A stretch of 64,000 nt of DNA from TMP-24 sp041397305 (GCA_041397305.1 JAWKWX010000005.1:1-64000), one strand, 5' to 3'. Counted from the first letter of the stretch, positions 1-8,359 are shown. Program-made: numbers and translations. Notes: a model not told the origin generated them from the letters alone.

Positions 1-2024
1 AAATAGGGGCGCCCCTCGACCGAGGCGGTATAGACGGCCGCGGCTTCCAGCAGTTCGGTCAGATCGTGGGCGCCAAGCTTTTCGGCGAATTCGGCGAAGC
101 TGCTGACGCTGTCGGGCGAAATCTCTTCGTCGGCGTCGAACTCATAGTCTTCGTCGTCAAAGCCCGCCTCGCCGTCCGATGCGATGCGGCGCGGGCGGAC
201 ACTGGTTTCGCGCCCGCCCTCAGACGGGCGATCGACACGCTGCTCGGACACGAGGACAAGCGGTGCCACCGGGGCCGGGCGTGCCGTTGTCGGTTGCATC
301 GAGGTCGGCCGATGCGGCCGGACGGCGCGCGACAGGTCGTCGCGATAGCGGCCGAGGTCGGCCTCTTCATCGACGACCGACGCCTTCGGTTCGCCGTCGG
401 TCACCTTGCGATCGGCGATCGTGGCCGCCACCGCCGCCTTCAGATGCGAGATCGAGGAGAATTTGCGACGGGTCTCGGCGCCCTCGAGTTTCTGGCGCGC
501 CTCTTCCATCAGCCGCTCGACATCGTGCGCCTCTTCGGAACCGGCGAGATCGGGCATCTGGTCGCCGTCATCGGCCGGTGCCTGATGCGCCTCGGCCTCT
601 TCGGGATGGCCGATCCGGCGGCCGATGCGGATCACGCGGGCGCGGGCGCGCTGGAAGAAGCTCGCGGGTTCCGGCGCGGGCGCGACTGCCTCGGCAGCCG
701 CCTCGGCCATGTCCTCATCGTCATCGAAGCCCGTCGGTGGGGCCCAGGGCGCGGCGCCTTTCGGAGATGCCGCGGCCGGTGCCGGGGCCGGCGCGGGCGG
801 ATCTTCCGGTACGATCTGGGTTTCCTCGCGCAGGGCGGTCAGGCGCGACAGCAGTGCCTCATCGTCGGCAAGCAGCGGCAGGTCGGTCTCGTCATCCTCG
901 AGGAAATCGGCCGAAGTTTCTGCGCCGGATGCGGCGCGGACCGGTTCGGGCCTGTCGCCGGGCAAATCTTCGGACGCCTCGTCGGTGGCCATCTCAGCCC
1001 GTTCGGCCGCACGCGCGGCTTCGGCTGCCAGAAGCTCGGGCTTGTCGTCGCTGCGGTCGAGGCTGAAACCGAAATCCTCGGCCATGTCCGGCTCGGCCGC
1101 AGACATCATCTCGGCGTCCGCCTCATCGGCTTCGGCGTCGGCGGCCCGGGCGGCGCGGACACCTTCGACAACCGCGCGGATCCGCATGAGCTTCGCCGCG
1201 ATCGAATCCGGTGCCGGGGCCTCTGCGGCCTGCTCTGCGGCAGGTTGGGTGGCGGCGGGCGGCGGCGCGGGCGGCAGCGGTGCTGCGGCGACCGGCGCAC
1301 TTGCTTCTTCCTCGACGATCTCGTGCAGAGCCTCGTCGGGCGTGATGGCTTCTGCCGTCTCGATAGTGTCGGCCACGTCTTCGACCGGGAACTCATCGGC
1401 GAGTGCGGCGACGGACGGTTCCGCGGCGGCACCCTCGGCGACGAAGGCATCCGCCTCGGTCATGGCGGCTGTTTCGGGCTCAGGAACCTCTTCCGGCATC
1501 GCCGCTTCCACGGCGGCTGGCTCGGCGGGCATCTCGGCGTCCGCGGATTCGACCGGGGCCGACGCGTCCGTCTCTTCGCTTGCCCGCGCGATGTCGGCCG
1601 CTTCTGCGGACTGAGGCGCGAGAGGCTCGGCAACAGGCTCGGCAACAGGCTCGGCGACGAGGTCGGCAACGGGCTCGGCGGGCGGGGTGGGCATCGGGGG
1701 TGAAACGGCTGCGGCTGCGGCAACCGGCGCAGGTTCGGCAACCGGGGCCGGGTCGGTCTGACGCAGCATCACGCCATGTTCGCCAAGCTTCGCCTCGACC
1801 CGGCGATGGATCTCGCGCTCGGCGATCTTTTGCAGCATTTCGGTGTCCGGCACCGGCGGCTCGGCACCGAAGTAGCGGTCTTCGGCAGCAAGGTCGCGGA
1901 AATATTCTGCGACCGCCTTCATCATCACGAAAGGCTCGTCGAACCCTTCCAGCGTGCAGGAAAAGGTCCCGTAGGAAACAGTGAGAATCTTGCTTGGCCC
2001 GACCATTCTATGTCTGCCTTCCAT
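1..2024 (-). CDS. Long acidic Ala/Pro/Glu-rich protein of unknown function (3' end outside window)
   Basis: No stop is reached before the window edge, so at least 674 codons are present. The N-terminus (after a short lead: VGPSKILTVSYGTFSCTLEGF) is a compact globular segment of about 80 residues. A long low-complexity stretch follows, rich in Ala, Glu, Asp and Pro, with an EPVAEPVAEP-type repeat around residues 110-125. The far part regains basic and hydrophobic character (RARARVIRIGRRIGH, then a segment that looks helical). I recall a conserved Rhodobacterales family with this N-terminus that is sometimes labelled CheA-like, but I see no histidine kinase motif. I chose the ATG at 2024 because AGAGGA lies 8 nt upstream; an in-frame ATG at 2006 matches the usual family start and is the alternative. 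It is transcribed divergently from the thiamine pyrophosphokinase gene. The existence of the gene is secure; its function is unknown. Confidence 0.8.
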   Translation of the reverse strand, partial: MEGRHRMVGPSKILTVSYGTFSCTLEGFDEPFVMMKAVAEYFRDLAAEDRYFGAEPPVPDTEMLQKIAEREIHRRVEAKLGEHGVMLRQTDPAPVAEPAPVAAAAAVSPPMPTPPAEPVADLVAEPVAEPVAEPLAPQSAEAADIARASEETDASAPVESADAEMPAEPAAVEAAMPEEVPEPETAAMTEADAFVAEGAAAEPSVAALADEFPVEDVADTIETAEAITPDEALHEIVEEEASAPVAAAPLPPAPPPAATQPAAEQAAEAPAPDSIAAKLMRIRAVVEGVRAARAADAEADEADAEMMSAAEPDMAEDFGFSLDRSDDKPELLAAEAARAAERAEMATDEASEDLPGDRPEPVRAASGAETSADFLEDDETDLPLLADDEALLSRLTALREETQIVPEDPPAPAPAPAAASPKGAAPWAPPTGFDDDEDMAEAAAEAVAPAPEPASFFQRARARVIRIGRRIGHPEEAEAHQAPADDGDQMPDLAGSEEAHDVERLMEEARQKLEGAETRRKFSSISHLKAAVAATIADRKVTDGEPKASVVDEEADLGRYRDDLSRAVRPHRPTSMQPTTARPAPVAPLVLVSEQRVDRPSEGGRETSVRPRRIASDGEAGFDDEDYEFDADEEISPDSVSSFAEFAEKLGAHDLTELLEAAAVYTASVEGRPY

Positions 2025-2042
2025 CACGGCGTTCCTCTGCAT

Positions 2043-2062
2043 CGAACCTCAGAACTGGTTCG
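2043..2062. promoter_or_regulatory. Small inverted repeat between divergent genes
   Basis: CGAACC and GGTTCG form a perfect 6-bp inverted repeat separated by 8 bp, just upstream of the minus-strand start at 2024. It could be an operator or a short hairpin in the leader. The rest of the 122-bp divergent gap (2025-2146) is comparatively AT-rich and probably holds both promoters, but I cannot place -35/-10 boxes with confidence. Confidence 0.25.
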
Positions 2063-2146
2063 CGAGCATGAACAGATATAGGTAAATTAAAGGATTCTTT
2101 CGGACCGCCCGCACCCGCCGTTGCCACAATTGCCGATAAACTCATC

Positions 2147-2821
2147 ATGACAGACAGAACTGTTGAATTCCAAGAACCAGTGACTTTTTTGGGCGGGGGC
2201 CGTGCCGACTCCGGCCTGCTTCGAACCATCCTGAAGCGGGCGCCTAGGCTCATAGCCGTCGATGGTGGCGCGAATATGGCGGTATCTGAAGGACTTAGCC
2301 CCGATCTCGTGATCGGGGATTTCGATTCCGTGACGGAAGAAACGCTCGCGGCCATCCCGCTGGACCGCCAGATGCGGATCGCCGAGCAGGAGACGACCGA
2401 TTTCGAGAAGTGCCTGTTGCGGGTCAGGGCGCCGCTGATTCTCGGGCTGGGCTTCACCGGCGCGCGGGTCGATCACAGCCTGTCGGTGATGAGCGCGATG
2501 GTGCGCCATTCGGGCAAGCCCTGCATCATCCTGGACGAGACCGACCTGATCTTTGCCGCCCCGCCGCGCCTTGCGCTCGACCTTGCCGCCGGGACGCGGC
2601 TGTCGCTCTTCCCGATGGCAACGATCGAGGGGCGGTCGAGCGGCCTGCGCTGGCCGATCGACGGGCTCACGCTGGCGCCCGATGGCAGGATCGGCACTTC
2701 GAACGAGGCAACCGGCCCGGTCGATCTGGCCTTCGCGCGGACGGGAATGCTGATCGTGCTGCCCGCGGGTCAGCTGACCCAAGCGATCACGGGGCTTCTG
2801 TCAGCGCACGGCTTGCGCTGA
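2147..2821 (+). CDS. Thiamine diphosphokinase
   Basis: Transfers pyrophosphate from ATP to thiamine to make thiamine diphosphate in the cytoplasm. The 224-aa length fits the bacterial TPK family. The N-terminal catalytic domain shows VDGGAN at 38-43, GDFDS at 57-61 and TDFEK at 84-88, the acidic/Thr signature that holds Mg-ATP. A GFTGARVDHSLS segment near 105 follows, and the C-terminal third is the beta-rich thiamine-binding domain (SLFPMATIEGRSSGLRWPI). Its 3' end overlaps the convergent EamA gene by 35 bp. The start ATG follows the relatively AT-rich divergent region. Assignment is from the three signature motifs in order. Confidence 0.93.
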   Translation: MTDRTVEFQEPVTFLGGGRADSGLLRTILKRAPRLIAVDGGANMAVSEGLSPDLVIGDFDSVTEETLAAIPLDRQMRIAEQETTDFEKCLLRVRAPLILGLGFTGARVDHSLSVMSAMVRHSGKPCIILDETDLIFAAPPRLALDLAAGTRLSLFPMATIEGRSSGLRWPIDGLTLAPDGRIGTSNEATGPVDLAFARTGMLIVLPAGQLTQAITGLLSAHGLR

Positions 2822-3716
2822 GGCTGCGGGCGGCGATCCGTTCGCGGTGGATGATATAAAGGCCCGAGGCGACGATCACGCCGATGCCTGCCCAGGTGAT
2901 GGCGTTCGGAAAGTCGCCGAAAACGAGAAAGCCGAAAAGCGCCGCGGGCACGATTTCCAGATAATGCAGCGGCGCGAGTGTGGCCGAGGGTGCGAATGTC
3001 AGCGCATAGGTCATCGACATGTGGCTGACGGTCGCCGCAAGGCCCACGCAGAAACACCAGAGCCAGAAGATGCCCGACGGCAGCGAAAGGCTGAGCGTCG
3101 GGTCGCCTGCGAGGGCTGCGATCCCCGAGAAGGGCAGGCAGAGGAGGCCCGCGACGAGCGCGGTCTGGACCTGCATCGCGACGGGATGGACATGGGCCGA
3201 GAGCGCCCGGGTGATGAGAATGTAGAGCGCGAAGCTGACCGCCGTGCCGAGCGGCAAGAGCGCCACGAGGCCGAAGGCCGCGAAGGCGGGCTGGATCACC
3301 AGGAGCGAGCCTACAAAGCCGACGATCGCCGCGCCGATGCGGCGCGGCCCGACCTGCTCGCCCAGCACGAAACGGCCGATCAGGAGAATGATGAACGGCT
3401 CCAGAAACACGATGGCGAGCGCATCGGCGAGCGGCATGGACCGCAGCGCCGCGACGAAGCACCAGGTGGAGATGACCGAGACGAAAGCCCGCGCGAGCGT
3501 GAGTGTCAGCGCCCGGCCGGACAGGCGCAGCGACAGCCCCATGACCCACAGGATCGGCGCCATCAGCACCGCCTGCACGAGGAAGCGCCCGAAGGTGATC
3601 GAGCCCACCGAAACCGCTTGTCCGGCGAGTTTCGAGGCCACGTCGATCAGAGGCGCGATCGTGCAGAAACCGAGCATCAGCACGACGCCGAGAAGCGGGC
3701 GGTCATTGGTGTTCAT
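2787..3716 (-). CDS. EamA/DMT-family transporter
   Basis: A 309-aa polytopic inner-membrane protein with about ten hydrophobic segments and two tandem EamA-type halves. The first half carries RFLVQAVLMAPILW and a FLEPFIILLIGRFVLGEQVG segment; the second carries SMTYALTFAPSATLAPLHYLEIVPAALFGFLVFGDFP. The pattern of a short loop after a glutamate in helices 4 and 9 is typical of drug/metabolite exporters. The substrate cannot be read from sequence. It lies 41 bp downstream of the small lipoprotein gene on the same strand and is probably co-transcribed with it and the WYL regulator. Confidence 0.88.
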   Translation of the reverse strand: MNTNDRPLLGVVLMLGFCTIAPLIDVASKLAGQAVSVGSITFGRFLVQAVLMAPILWVMGLSLRLSGRALTLTLARAFVSVISTWCFVAALRSMPLADALAIVFLEPFIILLIGRFVLGEQVGPRRIGAAIVGFVGSLLVIQPAFAAFGLVALLPLGTAVSFALYILITRALSAHVHPVAMQVQTALVAGLLCLPFSGIAALAGDPTLSLSLPSGIFWLWCFCVGLAATVSHMSMTYALTFAPSATLAPLHYLEIVPAALFGFLVFGDFPNAITWAGIGVIVASGLYIIHRERIAARSLSASRALTEAP

Positions 3717-3757
3717 ATGGATCTCGCTAGCCCGCGCCGCGGCGGAAGTCCATGCCC

Positions 3758-4159
3758 TCAGCGCCTGAGCCAGCCGCGGCTCGCGCAGCCTTCGAACGCC
3801 CGGTCGCCAAGGGTCAGGCGCGCATGGAACTCATAGGTCGCGGGCGCGCCCTCGGGGCCAAGCGCGCAGGGCCCCGCGCTGAGGAGAAGCGCATAAGGCT
3901 GCCCGCCATGTTGGCCGTGAAAGGTGCGCCCTGTCCGACCGTCCTCGTGGGTCACGGGGCCGGTCTCGGCCTGGCCGTCCAGCGTGATCCCGGCCAGAGG
4001 ATCGTCGATGGTCGCTGCCCAGCCCGGGCCCTTGGCCACGACCTCCCAGGCAAGCCGGGTGGCGCCCCTGGTGGCGATCGGTCCGACATCGTCGCAGGCG
4101 GCGAGAAGCGACAGGAGGAAGAGGGGCGGCGAGAGGGCCCGGAGGAGCGTGCGTTTCAT
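3758..4159 (-). CDS. Small envelope lipoprotein, COG3650-like
   Basis: A 133-aa protein with a Lys/Arg-led hydrophobic signal (residues 1-21) ending in LLAAC, a lipobox that predicts lipidation at Cys22. The mature part has two further cysteines, in GPCALGP and FEGCASRGW near the C-terminus, which could form a disulfide. I recall the HGGQPYALLLSAGPC and FHARLTLGDRAFEGCA patterns from small COG3650-type membrane-anchored proteins. The function is unknown. It sits between the WYL regulator (63 bp upstream) and an EamA transporter on the same strand. No strong ribosome-binding site precedes the ATG. Confidence 0.75.
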   Translation of the reverse strand: MKRTLLRALSPPLFLLSLLAACDDVGPIATRGATRLAWEVVAKGPGWAATIDDPLAGITLDGQAETGPVTHEDGRTGRTFHGQHGGQPYALLLSAGPCALGPEGAPATYEFHARLTLGDRAFEGCASRGWLRR

Positions 4160-4222
4160 CGGTTCTGCATAGGCGGCCGGCGGGGCGGGGCACAGTCGGG
4201 AATACCTGCCCGCCAGCGCGCG

Positions 4223-4897
4223 TCAGGCAGGCATCGGCGCCCCCGTACGGTCGGCCCAGTCGGCGCGCAGTGCCCGGCCGCGCCCCTTGAAGCCGCCGCC
4301 CGGAAGGCGGCCGTCGGCCATGCGGTCAAGGCGGAAATGGCGGAAATCCTGCCTGAGTTCGCAGAAGGCGGCGAGGACAACTGCATCGATGTAATAGACG
4401 AGTGCGAGCGGCAGGACGGCGCGGTCGCTCTCCTCTCCGTCCGCATTGCGGTAGTGAAAGGCGATCCGCCGTTCGTCGCGGATGGCGCGGCGCAATAGCG
4501 CTGGATCGACGCCTGCCGCCGGCAGGCCGTGCCAGCCCGAGGCGGCGAGCGTTGCCGATGCCTGCCGGGGCGCCGAGGCGGCGATCTTTGCCGCGACCCC
4601 CTCGGCCGCCGCCACCAGCCCCCGGTCGCCGGTGCGCGGCAGCAGGGCAAGCGCCACGACGATCGCCTCGACCTCTTCGGCGGTGAAGTTCAGCGGCGGC
4701 AGGTCGAAGCCGGGGCGCAGGATATAGCCCAGCCCCGCCGCCCCGTCGATCGGCACGCCCATGGCCTGCAACCCCGCGATGTCGCGGTAGACGGTGCGGC
4801 GCGAGGCGCCGAGCCGCTCGGCGATCTCCGCCGCTGTCAGCGGGCGCCGCCGCCCGCGCAGGAGCGCGATCAGATCGAGCATGCGGATCGGTTTCAT
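4223..4897 (-). CDS. YafY-type HTH/WYL-domain transcriptional regulator
   Basis: A 224-aa regulator. Residues 1-60 form an HTH_11 winged helix (MLDLIALLRGRRRPLTAAEIAERLGASRRTVYRDIAGL) followed by the wing (GLGYILRPGFDLPPL). The C-terminal half is a WYL domain (ERRIAFHYRNADGEESDRAVLPLALVYYIDAVVLAAFCELRQDFRHFRLDRM). WYL domains of this class sense small ligands or nucleic acids. I chose the ATG at 4897 because GGAAGG lies 9 nt upstream; the in-frame ATG at 4915 has no Shine-Dalgarno and lies next to the operator. It is divergent from the PII/CutA-like gene at 4981, with a long inverted repeat between them, so it very likely controls that gene and itself. Confidence 0.9.
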   Translation of the reverse strand: MKPIRMLDLIALLRGRRRPLTAAEIAERLGASRRTVYRDIAGLQAMGVPIDGAAGLGYILRPGFDLPPLNFTAEEVEAIVVALALLPRTGDRGLVAAAEGVAAKIAASAPRQASATLAASGWHGLPAAGVDPALLRRAIRDERRIAFHYRNADGEESDRAVLPLALVYYIDAVVLAAFCELRQDFRHFRLDRMADGRLPGGGFKGRGRALRADWADRTGAPMPA

Positions 4898-4916
4898 GGC
4901 CCGAGCCTTCCCCATC

Positions 4917-4942
4917 GCTGTTGCCAGCTAGATGGCAGCAGC
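4917..4942. promoter_or_regulatory. 26-bp operator-like inverted repeat between WYL regulator and divergent gene
   Basis: The half-sites GCTGTTGCCAGCT and AGATGGCAGCAGC are reverse complements at 11 of 13 positions, centred on CTAG. The repeat fills most of the gap between the start codons at 4897 and 4981. It is the natural binding site of the adjacent YafY/WYL regulator; that assignment rests on position and symmetry, not on a known consensus. Confidence 0.6.
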
Positions 4943-4980
4943 ATTGCGGCAAACCGGCTCCGGCACAATGGAGGACCGAG

Positions 4981-5418
4981 ATGAGTGCGGCAATCGAGAC
5001 CCGTTCCCTGAAGATGATCGAGGCGCATCTGTTCGAGGTGCAGGCGCCGGAAGCAGACGTGGGGCGCATCCTTGATGCGGTGACCGCCATTGACCCGCTG
5101 GCAATGACGCCCGCCTATGACAGCAACGCTTTCGTCAGCGCCACGGGCACCGAACGCTACCGGCCGCGCGAGGGCGCGGTGGCCGGGGTGGAAGAGGCGG
5201 CACGCCAGAGGCCGGGCGTCGTGTCGATCACGTTCGAGACGGTTCGGGGCGCCGACCTGGCGGCCTGCATCGCCGAGGCCATCTTTCAGGTGCACTCCTA
5301 TCAGGAGCCGTTGATCCGGATCACGACCGTGCTGACGGCGCGGTCGAAAGGGCTTGATGACAGCGCCAATCCGCATCGCTGGTGGAACACGACCGGCGAC
5401 TGGAAAGGTCGGGCATGA
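4981..5418 (+). CDS. PII/CutA-like (YqfO-type) small protein, unknown function
   Basis: A 145-aa soluble protein. The segment RPGVVSITFETVRGADLAACIAEAIFQVHSYQEPLIRIT resembles the ferredoxin-like fold of the CutA/YqfO inserted domain, where an H-x-Y-E/Q-x-P motif closes the trimer core (HSYQEPLIR here). The C-terminus (DDSANPHRWWNTTGDWK) is distinctive and conserved in Rhodobacterales homologues I recall. The ATG at 4981 follows GGAGG by 6 nt, so earlier in-frame starts are rejected. It overlaps the downstream EamA gene by ATGA. Divergence from a WYL regulator suggests a ligand-responsive pair. The biochemical role is unknown. Confidence 0.75.
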   Translation: MSAAIETRSLKMIEAHLFEVQAPEADVGRILDAVTAIDPLAMTPAYDSNAFVSATGTERYRPREGAVAGVEEAARQRPGVVSITFETVRGADLAACIAEAIFQVHSYQEPLIRITTVLTARSKGLDDSANPHRWWNTTGDWKGRA

Positions 5419-6242
5419 CGCGGCATCAGGCGGGTGTCCTGCTGGTTCTGGCCTCGACGCTGCCCTTCGCGCTGGCCGGTGTCTTCACCCGGGCGATCGC
5501 GGCGGATGTCTGGACGGTGCTGGCCTGGCGCGGGGCGATCGGCGGCGGGATCATCCTGATCTATGCGCTTCGGCGCGAGGGGCGGGCGCCGATGGGATTG
5601 CCCGGCTGGCGGCTCGCGCTGGTGTCGGCGCTGGCGAGCGCGGCCTTCCTTGGCGCCTTTCGCGCCACCCATGTCGCCAATGTCACGCTGATCTACACTC
5701 TGGCGCCCTTCGTGGCGGCGGGGCTCGACCGGCTCGCGCGCGGCGAGCCGGTGCGGCGGGAGGTGATACGGGCGGCGCTATTCTCGCTTGGCGGCGTGGT
5801 TCTGGTGGTGGGCGGCGGGTTGGGGCAGGGCCGGCTCGCCGGCGATCTGATGGCATTGGCCATGACGGTGCTGATGGCCCTGACCATGATCCTGATCCGG
5901 CGGGGCGAAGGCGTGCCGGTCCTGCGCGCGATGGCGGCCGCGGCCCTGCCGCTCGGGCTCGCGGGGCTTGCCCTGGGCGAGCCGCTTTCGGTGTCGGTGC
6001 ACGACGGGATGCTGCTGGCGGCCTTCGGCTGTTCCTTCGCGCTCGCGACCATCCTTCTGACCGAGGGCGCGCGGCGCATTCCTGCCGCCGAAGTGGCCTT
6101 CCTCGGCGGGGCGGATGTGCCGATCGCCATCGCGCTTGCGGTGGCATTTCTGGGCGAATGGCCGCCGCTTCTGACCTGGCTTGGCGGATCCGTCGTACTT
6201 GTCGCGGTCTTCCGGCAGGGCTGGCGCGATCTCGGGCGCTGA
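5415..6242 (+). CDS. EamA/DMT-family transporter
   Basis: A 275-aa inner-membrane protein with ten predicted helices in two EamA repeats: GVLLVLASTLPFALAGVFTRAI opens the first, LMALAMTVLMALTMILIRRGEG the second. Helix 4/5 loop sequences RATHVANVTLIYTLAPFVAAGLDRL and EGARRIPAAEVAFLGGADVPIAIALAVAFLGEWP are the usual family landmarks. The start ATG overlaps the stop of the PII/CutA-like gene (ATGA), so the two are translationally coupled. This suggests the exporter handles a metabolite related to that protein or to the WYL regulator's ligand. The substrate is not known. Confidence 0.87.
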   Translation: MTRHQAGVLLVLASTLPFALAGVFTRAIAADVWTVLAWRGAIGGGIILIYALRREGRAPMGLPGWRLALVSALASAAFLGAFRATHVANVTLIYTLAPFVAAGLDRLARGEPVRREVIRAALFSLGGVVLVVGGGLGQGRLAGDLMALAMTVLMALTMILIRRGEGVPVLRAMAAAALPLGLAGLALGEPLSVSVHDGMLLAAFGCSFALATILLTEGARRIPAAEVAFLGGADVPIAIALAVAFLGEWPPLLTWLGGSVVLVAVFRQGWRDLGR

Positions 6243-6267
6243 TCCAGCGGGGACCCGCGCCATTTCA

Positions 6268-6309
6268 TCTTGGCCCAAATACCTCGGGGGCGCGGGGGCT
6301 GGCCCCCGC
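6268..6309. repeat. Intergenic hairpin repeat, CCCAAATACCTC variant
   Basis: ATCTTGGCCCAAATACCTCG is followed by GCGGGGGC/GCCCCCGC, an 8-bp perfect stem (6292-6299 with 6302-6309). It lies in the 73-bp gap between convergent genes, the EamA transporter and serine dehydratase. It shares the AAATAC core and following GC hairpin with the elements at 18400, 21277, 36390 and 58253 but is a divergent member. It may act as a two-way transcription barrier. Confidence 0.55.
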
Positions 6310-6315
6310 CCGGCC

Positions 6316-7689
6316 TCAGCAGTTCGGGACGTTCACGGCCAGGCCGCCGAGCGAGGTTTCCTTGTATTTCTCGTGCATGTCGCGGCCGGTCTGGCGCATG
6401 GTCTCGATCGCGGCATCGAGCGGTACGAGATGCTGGCCGTCCCCGCGCAGCGCGAGCGAAGCGGCCGAGACCGCCTTGATCGCGCCGAGGCCGTTCCTCT
6501 CGATGCAGGGCACCTGCACAAGGCCCCTGACCGGGTCGCAAGTCATGCCGAGATGATGCTCGAGCGCGATCTCGGCGGCATTTTCCACCTGCTCGGGCGT
6601 GCCGCCCATCACCGCGCAGAGGCCCGCCGCGGCCATGGCGGCGGCGGAACCCACCTCGGCCTGGCAGCCGCATTCGGCACCCGAGATCGAGGCATTGTGC
6701 TTGCAAAGCCCGCCGATGGCGGCGGCGGTCAGGAGAAAATCGCCGATCTTCGTCCGGCTCGCGCCCGGCACATGGTCGAGCCAGTAGCGGATCACCGCGG
6801 GCAGCACGCCCGCCGCGCCGTTCGTCGGCGCCGTCACGACCTGGCCGCCGGCGGCATTTTCCTCGTTCACCGCCATCGCATAGGTCGACATCCAGTCGTT
6901 GATCGTATGGGGCGCGGTCAGGTTCAGCCCGTGTTCGGCCTTCAGCGCCTCATGGATCGCCTTCGCCCGGCGGCGGACCTTCAGGCCGCCGGGCAGGATG
7001 CCTTCGCCCGCCAGGCCGCGGTCGATGCAATCGTTCATCACCTGCCAGAGCCGCGCCATCCCTGCGTCGATCTCGGCGGCGGGGCGGAAGCAAAGTTCGT
7101 TCGCGCGTTTCATCTCGGCAATGGTCTTGCCGGAGGCCTTTGACATGGCGAGCATTTCGGCGGCGGTCTGGAAGGGGAAGGGGCAGTCGGCGCGGGCTTT
7201 CGCGGCGGCACCCGCCTGCTGTTCGGCCTCTGTCACCACGAAGCCGCCGCCGATGGAATAATAGGTCTCCTGCAGGATCACGTCGCCCTGCGCATCCGTC
7301 GCCATCAGGACCATGCCGTTGGCATGACCGGGCAGCGGATGTTTGTAGTCGAAGATCAGGTCGGTCTCGGGCGCGAAGCTCAGCGTCGGCAGGCCGGGCG
7401 CGGTGACGGTGCCGGTCGCGGCGATGGCGGCAAGCGCCTCTTCGGCCTTCGCATGGTCGTAGCTGTCGGGCAGGAAGCCCGCGAGGCCGAGAATGGTCGC
7501 GCGGTCGGTCGCATGGCCCTTGCCGGTGAAGGCCAGGGAGCCATGGAGCGAGGCGCGCAGCCCGTGCGCGTGGAAGGGCGAAGCGCGCAAGAGGTCGAGG
7601 AAGCGGCCCCCGGCCACCATCGGCCCCATCGTGTGCGAGGAGGAGGGGCCGACGCCCACCTTGAACATGTCGAAGACGGAAAGGAACAT
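6316..7689 (-). CDS. sdaA: L-serine ammonia-lyase (iron-sulfur, single chain)
   Basis: Converts L-serine to pyruvate and ammonia in the cytoplasm using a 4Fe-4S cluster rather than PLP. The 457-aa length fits the single-chain family. The N-terminal beta domain begins FDMFKVGVGPSSSHTMGPM. The alpha domain shows ANELCFRPAAEIDAGM, VTAPTNGAAGVLPAVIRYW, then the cluster ligand region KHNASISGAECGCQAEVGSAAAMAAAG and EHHLGMTCDPVRGLVQVPCIERN. The C-terminal GGLAVNVPNC places a terminal cysteine that in this family reaches into the active site as a fourth-ligand tail. It starts 7 bp after the glutathione S-transferase gene, so the two form an operon. Confidence 0.96.
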   Translation of the reverse strand: MFLSVFDMFKVGVGPSSSHTMGPMVAGGRFLDLLRASPFHAHGLRASLHGSLAFTGKGHATDRATILGLAGFLPDSYDHAKAEEALAAIAATGTVTAPGLPTLSFAPETDLIFDYKHPLPGHANGMVLMATDAQGDVILQETYYSIGGGFVVTEAEQQAGAAAKARADCPFPFQTAAEMLAMSKASGKTIAEMKRANELCFRPAAEIDAGMARLWQVMNDCIDRGLAGEGILPGGLKVRRRAKAIHEALKAEHGLNLTAPHTINDWMSTYAMAVNEENAAGGQVVTAPTNGAAGVLPAVIRYWLDHVPGASRTKIGDFLLTAAAIGGLCKHNASISGAECGCQAEVGSAAAMAAAGLCAVMGGTPEQVENAAEIALEHHLGMTCDPVRGLVQVPCIERNGLGAIKAVSAASLALRGDGQHLVPLDAAIETMRQTGRDMHEKYKETSLGGLAVNVPNC

Positions 7690-7696
7690 ATGGGCC

Positions 7697-8359
7697 TCAG
7701 GCGGGATCGGTGAAGAGGGAGGGGCCGAGGCTTTCGGCCTCCGCTGCCTTCAGGGCGGCGGGGCGGGCCTCGTGGGCGAGCAGCACGGCGCGGATCGCCG
7801 GATAGTCGGCGGTCGGGAAGCGGAAACTGTGGCGCGGGCCCGGCGCGGCGAGCCAGCGCAGGAGAAGGCCGAGGTAATGGACCAGCATCGAGGGCCGGTC
7901 GGCGGCGAACCATTGGGGCCTTTCCGCAGCCAGCATCCGGTCGAAGATCGTGAGCAGCGTGCGCATCCGGGCCTCGGCATGATCAAGGACCTGAGGGGCG
8001 CAGCCCGGCCCGGCTGTGCGGTCTGGGTAGAAGAGCTGCAGGAGGGTCGGATGGATGTTGTGGGCGATGAAGAAGAGCCATTTCAGGAATTGCGCGCGAT
8101 CGGGGTCGGCGGGCGCCGGGGCGATACCGCCGTGCTTGTCGGCAAGGTAGAGCAGGATCGCGGCGGTTTCGAACATCGGCCCGTCCGGGGTTTCCAGCAC
8201 CGGGATGAGGCCCAGCGGATGAAGCGCGCGGTAGGCGTCGCTTTGCGCCTCTCCCGCAGCGCGGTCGAGCAGCCGTGCCTCATAGGGCAGGCCAAGTTCT
8301 TCGAGCACCAGCCGCACGGCCAGCGATGCGGCATCCGGGGTGAAATGCAGTCTGTACAT
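7697..8359 (-). CDS. Glutathione S-transferase family protein
   Basis: A 220-aa cytosolic protein. The N-terminal thioredoxin-like domain (MYRLHFTPDAASLAVRLVLEELGLPYEARLL) has the cis-proline region LIPVLETPDG and the glutathione gamma-glutamyl contact FETAAILLYLADK near residue 64. The C-terminal half is all-helical. A Ser in SLAVRLVL occupies the usual catalytic neighbourhood; which residue activates glutathione is unclear. It is upstream of and nearly contiguous with serine dehydratase. A link between the two (for example protecting or repairing the Fe-S enzyme) is only an inference from spacing. Confidence 0.88.
   Translation of the reverse strand: MYRLHFTPDAASLAVRLVLEELGLPYEARLLDRAAGEAQSDAYRALHPLGLIPVLETPDGPMFETAAILLYLADKHGGIAPAPADPDRAQFLKWLFFIAHNIHPTLLQLFYPDRTAGPGCAPQVLDHAEARMRTLLTIFDRMLAAERPQWFAADRPSMLVHYLGLLLRWLAAPGPRHSFRFPTADYPAIRAVLLAHEARPAALKAAEAESLGPSLFTDPA

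Noticed and set aside
66..1703. 545-codon open frame on the plus strand
   Set aside because: It is antisense to the acidic low-complexity gene; codon bias in GC-rich DNA keeps the opposite frame open. Its Gly/Arg/Cys-rich translation has no domain, and no ribosome-binding site precedes it.
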